DNA of 64,000 bases from positions 1,556,501-1,620,500 of the forward strand of contig JAJLRJ010000006.1 of the NCBI GenBank assembly GCA_024195265.1, read 5' to 3'. Position 1 is the first letter of the stretch. Each line of letters starts with the position of its first letter. Shown here in pieces: positions 34,212 through 64,000 of this stretch. The position numbers and the translations under genes are program-made. Below the pieces are notes generated by a model that made no database searches, had not been told where the DNA came from, and worked only from the letters and a program-made list of their open reading frames with translations. Source of the DNA: Dendrophyllia cribrosa (taxonomy: Eukaryota > Cnidaria > Anthozoa > Scleractinia > Dendrophylliidae).

Positions 34212-35309
34212 GGAAATGAAGAGGATACTGAGAGTTTTTGTGACAATGATGAAGTTTAAAACATGCATTCACAAAGAATGTTGCAATGTGTTTTCAAGCA
34301 CTAAATTTGTACAGTTTTATAACATTCGTCAAAAGCTGGTGACACATTTTTCAAGTTGTGTATGCTATTTGAGCCATCAAGCACTTTAAGGCATTCCAAT
34401 GTTAATACTTTGTATGGCTGTTATGTAAGTTGGAGCTCTGTTTCAGTCCATTAGTCTTGATTTCAGTGGCTACTGCTAAACACAGAAATATTGGAATTTT
34501 TCCAGTTAAAGAAAGATTGAACTTTTTATTGAAGTTTTGTAGTTGTTGTTGACTTAAAAGCAATATTAGCTTTACAATAAAAACACTTGACTTTTTTATC
34601 AATAATGAAAATCCTGTAAAGAGTGTATTTATAAAGCAAATAAGCTAGCAAATTTTCTTCTTCAAGCATACAGTAATTAGGATGGTTTCTTTTATAAAAA
34701 AATCCACAAAATAATACTTCCTTTTCTTAATAAGTGGAGAAAAAACTAGCAACCCTCCCTTTGCCTGTCAGAAATTTTGGTAACCCCCCTTTGTCCCTTT
34801 CCAAAAAATTTGACATCCCCTCCCCCCAAAAAATTTTGATGGCCTTAATACTTCCGCACTTCTGCTCCAACGATTTTGCTGACACTTGGTAAGGGTATGT
34901 ATTAAGCCAATGTAAGCTGATTCCAGAAATTTAACACAAATATAACAGCAAAATTTTTCACAGGGTACGATTTTGTTCAAAACGTGGTGTTCATTTAGGC
35001 CCGATTATCACTAAAAATATTTTTTTCCATTGAAATCGAATTCTATCATATTATTGCTAAATAATATCTGTAAGTTTTCGCAAAGTTTTATAAGCATCGC
35101 TTTAGAACCGGAAAAGTTATGACGCAAAGTTTGTCATAGACGAGTGCGCCCGAAATAACAACGGAGCCACCTTAAAATTCTTCGTTAACTACCTTAACAA
35201 CAATGAAAATCTAAAGTTTGGATAACTTTATATAATCGAGTTTAGCGTAGGTCAGATTTTTGAACAATCGTGGTTTAGATTGATTTGGTTATTTCATTTC
35301 TTGTGCTAG
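33159..35309. other. Spacer between FReP D and L2HGDH stub
   Basis: After the FReP D 3' flank come three to four units of the 106-bp repeat (33,533-33,905), then G and C homopolymer tracts (about 33,907-33,926 and 34,023-34,040), a GAT-repeat stretch (34,176-34,207), and AT-rich DNA with a second C-rich patch at 34,750-34,830. From about 35,200 the sequence becomes homologous to the L2HGDH intron. The only hint of coding is a possible acidic terminal exon at 34,172-34,259. Confidence 0.55.
33533..33905 (+). repeat. 106-bp dispersed repeat, tandem array
   Basis: Units start AGCAGTACTTTCCTGTG at 33,535, 33,641 and 33,747 (period 106), with a further partial unit to about 33,905. The consensus also contains GGTTCTAACTTTTGAGTCTG and GTGACCATTCAAATGAAAGC. 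Confidence 0.8.
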
Positions 35310-35378
35310 GTACCAGACCCCGACTTTCCTTTCCTTGGAGTCCAGTTTCACCCCGCGCATTGACGGGAGTGTGTGGCT
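35310..35378 (+). pseudogene. L2HGDH copy 4, truncated exon stub
   Basis: Begins after the acceptor GTGCTAG with VPDPDFPFLGV. A one-base insertion then shifts the frame to a TGA. Similarity to copy 1 stops after GTGTGGCT at 35,378. The upstream 100 bp of intron are also homologous. This is the last recognisable piece of the array. Confidence 0.8.
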
Positions 35379-36096
35379 ACGAATCCGCCATTTTTGACTA
35401 AATAAACTACCATACCAGCTTCTTTCATTGTAAGTTCACGCGAACGTTGAAACAACTTATTCGGAAATGACCTGAGCCAATCGCGCGAGCTTAGATCAGG
35501 AAGATTACCACATTTTAGCTCCAAGCAATGATCTTTGAAAGCGTGTTTTATTAATTCTTGATAGGTTCTAAGCCAAACTGCTATTCTGAAGCTTAGCTTA
35601 TACCAGGGTCCCATTAATCCCTCGGTTCAAATTCAGGATCTGATTCGGGGATTTACTACGCATGCTAGGGATTTACACAAACGGTCTCAAAAGGCAACCG
35701 AGTAGTTAAGTCATGGATTTGGATGACAAATTCAAAGGTACGCTTCACTGCAGAAACTGGCAAACAGCGCGTGTTTGGCAGCCACCTTCCCGGCATTCAC
35801 CCTGAGCTTAAAAGGGCTACGTCACCACTTTTGGTGTTACTTTCAAAGACCAAAAGATATATTCCAAAAGTTAAGGGGGCTCTGAACCCGTTCCCAAATT
35901 TTTTTTTAACTTTGCAAAAAGTTGTATCTTAACATGCTAATTACAATTCAGGTTATACTGTTACTGTGGTAACCTGTAACGTGATGACAATACTATAACA
36001 TGTTCAACATCGACAAGACATTTGTTTGATACCAAACTGATAAAGAGTGGTAGTATAGATCCATCAAAGTATAAGTGATGGAAAATGCTGGGAACT

Positions 36097-36565
36097 ATTG
36101 TGAACCACCTTCAGCAAATGTTCTCGGTGAAGGAAGAGGCTACGAACCCAAGGAACGTCTTCTATTGCGAACCACCTTCAGCAAATGTTCTCGGTGAAGG
36201 AAGAGACTACGAACCCAAGGAACGTCTTCTATTGCGAACCACCTTCAGCAAATGTTCTCGGTGAAGGAAGAGACTACGAACCCAAGGAACGTCTTCTATT
36301 GCGAACCACCTTAAGCAAATGTTCTCGGTGAAGGAAGAGACTACGAACCCAAGGAACGTCTTCTATTGCGAACCACCTTAAGCAAATGTTCTCGGTGAAG
36401 GAAGAGACTACGAACCCAAGGAACGTCTTCTATTGCGAACCACCTTAAGCAAATGTTCTCGGTGAAGGAAGAGACTACGAACCCAAGGAACGTCTTCTAT
36501 TGCGAACCACCTTCAGCAAATGTTCTCGGTGAAGGAAGAGACTACGAACCCAAGGAACGTCTTCC
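36097..36565. repeat. 67-bp tandem repeat, seven units
   Basis: Units begin ATTGCGAACCACCTTCAGCA at 36,097 (variant), 36,164, 36,231, 36,298, 36,365, 36,432 and 36,499, and are almost identical. Each holds TTCTCGGTGAAGGAAGAGAC. Confidence 0.9.
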
Positions 36566-36763
36566 AAGAGGATGGCACAGTGCTCGTGTCTTGGCCAATG
36601 ATAAAAACAAACGGAGGATTCTGTAGCTTGCGTGTAGACGTCTCATATTTCCTTTGCTTCATACGTGAAGCAAAGGAAATACGAGATTGGCAAGGGATTC
36701 TATTGACGAGTGAAAGTTACTAAGTGTGCGCATCGAAGACAAAACCAAAGACAGTACGAAAAA

Positions 36764-36769
36764 GTATTT
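36764..36769 (-). terminator. Possible SOS poly(A) signal
   Basis: TTTATT on the plus strand (AATAAA on the minus strand), about 725 bp past the SOS stop codon. No closer candidate stood out, but the true 3' end is not defined by the sequence. Confidence 0.35.
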
Positions 36770-37493
36770 TTATTCCTCCTGCTCAGAGGAACCATTTAGT
36801 GATTTTTACCATTCATTACGTTTGTTCAGTTCACGAAATACAAGTACAAGAATACAGAATTGGCTTTCAGAATAAAACAGATAAATCTTGGAATTGAAAC
36901 AAAACTTCACTCTATCAGGACAGTTAAAAACAGTCATTACTAGTCTAAGAATTTAAGTTTCATTTCTAATCGCGCTCCAAGATAAAGCAAAATTTATCAA
37001 AAAATACTTATAGGTCTTGTTATATTTGCGGGGGTTTGGGATAAATTTGTTGCTATATTGACTCCACCCACCCCTCCCCCATCACTTTGTAATAAACACA
37101 GTACCTACAACGTTCACCAGGAACGTAATTATTATGTTCAAACACATTAGTTCCAGACCATCAAACGCAGGCTGTAACACCGAAGATTACTAGCTCCTCA
37201 CTACTGCATTAAAAAATTGTTCCATTTCATTCCGATTTCATTTTTTAGTAAAAACGTTATTACACATTTCGCTGGACTCGAAAAAAAAGCAAACATCTTT
37301 ATATTTTAATGATATATAATTCTGCTCCTGTAGGAAAATCAGGTGTTAATCCTTGGGATAAGTTACGCCATCGGCAACTGCGTTAATCAATTCGAAAAAA
37401 GAATTACTTTCTAAGTGTCACTCCATGTCATATGAGAGAAATCATTTTAGACAGGAACTGTCACGCAATACTAGTTTCGGCATCTCCCAACTG

Positions 37494-61517
<24,024 letters not shown>

Positions 61518-61884
61518 CTGGAAGCAAATCAATTATATACTGATTAGCTACTATAATTTGTTCATTAATTGTTATCACCATTATTGCCATATCTTGTCTC
61601 GTCGGAGAAGTTATTCATAGTTACTGGCACCGGTACAAGGTCAGTTGCTTGCCACAAAAATTATCGATAAATTTATCATTAATTAGAACTCCTTAATCCA
61701 TACCACTTTATCCACCAAACAAACAATTCATTATTTAAGTGCTCGAAGAGAGCAGATTTTAACAATCAGGGCATGAAAATGTAATAATCCCATGAAAGTG
61801 CAGGGTATAACGCAGTGGGAACAGAAACATACCAGGGGTCAGGGCATATGACCAGGGGTGACAAGAAAAATATAGTTTTTGCTA

Positions 61885-62003
61885 CAATTTTAGATAGAAA
61901 ATTTCTAGAGATAGTTCTCGAGTTTCACGCACCATCAGTCTGATGATCGCTTAGTGCGTGAAACTCGAGTAACTGTCTCTAGAAAATTTCTATCTAAAAT
62001 TGT
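61885..62003. repeat. Fold-back repeat, arms about 48 bp
   Basis: ACAATTTTAGATAGAAAATT on the left is mirrored by AATTTTCTATCTAAAATTGT-like sequence on the right. The inner arms are CTCGAGTTTCACGCAC and GTGCGTGAAACTCGAG. The loop is about 22 bp. Confidence 0.85.
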
Positions 62004-62056
62004 ATTCGCTCTGCATGTATTTGCATCAAGCACTCCTTGGGAAAACGGAAAGAGTA

Positions 62057-62515
62057 ATGAGCAATCCATATTGGGAGGAGGGAAGGGGGGCATTATCTGG
62101 AAGCAGTGGAGCAATCCATATTGGGAGGAGGGAAGGAGGACATACTCTGGAAGCAGTGGAGCAATCCATATTGGGAGGAGGGAAGGGAGGGGATACTCTG
62201 GAAGCAGTGGAGCAATCCATATTGGGAGGAGGGAAGGGGGGCATACTCTGGAAGCAGTGGAACAATCCATATTGGGAGGAGGGAAGGGGGGCATACTCTG
62301 GAAGCAGTGGAGCAATCCATATTGGGAGGAGGGAAGGGGGGCATACTCTGGAAGCAATGAAGCAATCCATATTGGGAGGAGGGAAGGGGGTATAATCTGG
62401 AAGCAGTGGAGCAATCCATATTGGGAGGAGGGAAGGGGGGCATACTCTGGAAGCAGTAGAGCAATCCATATTGGGAGGAGGGAAGGGGGGGGAGGGGCAT
62501 ACTCTGGAAGCAGTG
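62057..62515. repeat. 50-bp minisatellite, nine units
   Basis: Units contain GCAATCCATATTGGGAGGAG, a G-run and TCTGGAAGCAGTG, and repeat every 50-51 bp from 62,061 onward. Mixed 50/51/52-bp spacing lets long frames stay open on both strands by chance. Confidence 0.9.
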
Positions 62516-64000
62516 TAGCTGGGTATTGTATTCTTATGTTGATCAGTACATACACTTTTAAACTCATTGTTACGATGCGATGCGACATATAACGCAAGAG
62601 AGTTAAGGAGACTCGAAAGGGTTTCTTACAGCTTATGTACATGTCAGAACAATAATATATTAAACATTAAAATTTAATGGTTTTAGTCTCTGAAACAAAT
62701 TATAGATAAGCTTATGACAGGGTTGTTAAAATTTCCTTCAAGACCATTTATGACATCATATCTGTTGTCATGGTAACTATAACCCTCCAAAGACATACCC
62801 CTCAAAAGTCAGTTTTTTAAATCTATCTTTAAAACTAACTCGGTTACCTATGTTTTCTATAAGCGTTTTTAAAAGTTTGCAACATTCTTCACTTCCTGTG
62901 TAAATTTGAAAAAAATCTGTATTGTGGAAATTGAGATAAATCCAAAAAGGCCTTTTAAAGATTTTAAAAAATTCCACTCTACAGTTTTTTCTTAAATGTC
63001 TCAAATGTTAGATAAAGTTGAATGCTACTTGCATGAAAAATTTCAACATAGGTCACCAAGCAAATTTTTGAGATAAAGAGGAATATTTTATGCACGATTT
63101 ATTTCTGGTTCACGCAATTTTACGCAGTATTTTCATTTCCGGCCAGCTGCGCGTGCTACTTTTTGATAGGAAAATCAGCTGATGCATGTGTCAATGCATG
63201 ACGAGTGCAAGTCGCGTGTGCACGCAGCTAAAAACCCCTTTTAGCCTCCTTAAGACCAGTAAAAAAAAACATGGGAATTCCCTCAGGTCATGTACTGTTA
63301 TAAAGCAGACCAGTGACTGCATTGCCTTGCATTTAACTTTGCCTAAATACCATTTAGCCACACATTGTGAAATGTTTAGTTTTTGAAGAAATTCAAAGAA
63401 TATTTAGCTGGGCTTTCATTACATTGATGCATAGAATAATGCCATAAATGGGACAAAGTAGATGAGGTTTTCAATATCCAACTTAGAAAGTTATGCCAAA
63501 ACCAAGATTTCCGTTTTATTACAAAAACGTTCCTTAGCCAGGACAACATACATAATCAGAGAGGTAACTGAATTCAATAACAGCTTTTTAAATCAAACAG
63601 GACAATAAAAACACATCAACTATACATATACATGAAACTGAGCAAGTAAGGTTTTGCATAAAGAACAACTTAATTAATATTTTGAAAATCTGTAGAGTAC
63701 AATATTAAACAGATACATTACAGTAACATTTTTGAACTGAAAACACAAGATGAAGGAAAAATTCTAAAGAGGAAAATGAAAAATAAGCGGAAGCACTTTG
63801 ATAGGAAACTGCAAAAATAAAGAACGAGATTTTAACAATCTAATTTCATTGATTACAAGATTTCGCGAGGTGTTTATACGAAAATTAGCCGGTCTTCTTG
63901 AAAGTAATTGTTTCACAACTGCACGTACAAACCAAAAATCAAATGGACAATATAACAATATAGAACTCCTTCAAACGCATATACAATGTAAAGTGAAAGA

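Larger units (their letters stand above)
35379..36769. other. Spacer with 67-bp minisatellite
   Basis: No gene is recognised. An 88-codon open stretch on the minus strand (35,348-35,614) overlaps the L2HGDH stub and matches nothing I know. A 67-bp tandem array occupies 36,097-36,565, and a short perfect hairpin lies at about 36,644-36,680. Confidence 0.55.
61518..64000. other. SOS 5' intron region, no exon seen
   Basis: No sequence for the first part of the SOS histone fold is visible on the minus strand. The segment contains a fold-back repeat (61,885-62,003) and a 50-bp minisatellite (62,057-62,515). Otherwise it is AT-rich unique-looking DNA. A 75-codon open stretch on the minus strand at 62,777-63,004 shows no recognisable domain. 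Confidence 0.55.

Noticed and set aside
61935..62642. Frames of 130-235 codons on both strands (proline/leucine-rich on one, glycine-rich on the other)
   Set aside because: They come from the 50-bp minisatellite. All frames are open at once and the repeat spacing is not constant in frame.

Overview
The window looks like animal nuclear DNA, most probably from an anthozoan cnidarian such as a coral or sea anemone. The evidence is AT-rich sequence with multi-exon genes, consensus GT-AG introns, a SOS orthologue, secreted fibrinogen-domain genes and a dense load of small inverted-repeat transposons, a Penelope-like retroelement, LINE tails and minisatellites. The taxon is an inference; no marker gene settles it.

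Left part (1-35,400) is a rearranged array of co-duplicated pieces of two genes. One is L-2-hydroxyglutarate dehydrogenase (L2HGDH, + strand). The other is a short secreted fibrinogen-related protein (FReP, three coding exons, - strand in most units). L2HGDH copy 1 has intact last exons at 1,217-4,433. Copy 2 is a broken set of exons at 6,325-7,497, with its terminal exons displaced to 14,474-15,035. Copy 3 is one exon at 22,269 whose two following exons are deleted. Copy 4 is a frameshifted stub at 35,310. The FReP genes are an exon-3 relic at 5,984, A at 8,679-13,304 (one nonsense codon), B at 16,807-18,471 (intact), C at 24,207-26,159 (intact) and D at 31,558-33,158 (+ strand, intact). C and D face away from each other as the outer parts of an inverted duplication centred near 28,857. 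Its inner part contains further inverted and direct copies of the same spacer DNA. Exon 2 is nearly identical among the FReP copies, while exon 3, which carries the ligand-binding end of the domain, is much more variable.

Right part (37,494-61,517, - strand) is one gene, Son of sevenless (SOS), the Ras guanine-nucleotide exchange factor. I can place 30 exons whose phases all agree and which sum to 3,417 nt (1,138 codons plus stop). They run from the middle of the histone-fold region through DH, PH, REM and CDC25 domains to a proline-rich tail with SH3-binding motifs. The first ~110 residues would lie beyond the right edge. One intron (49,423-50,287) has all the hallmarks of a U12-type AT-AC intron.

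The SOS introns hold most of the mobile DNA of the right half. They include an inverted pair of Penelope-like elements with GIY-YIG endonuclease domains and a 14-bp target duplication, several TIR elements, a tRNA-derived SINE, a LINE tail ending in a long TCTA array, and several minisatellites. A 106-bp repeat family and a CCAATCA-rich repeat family occur in both halves of the window.
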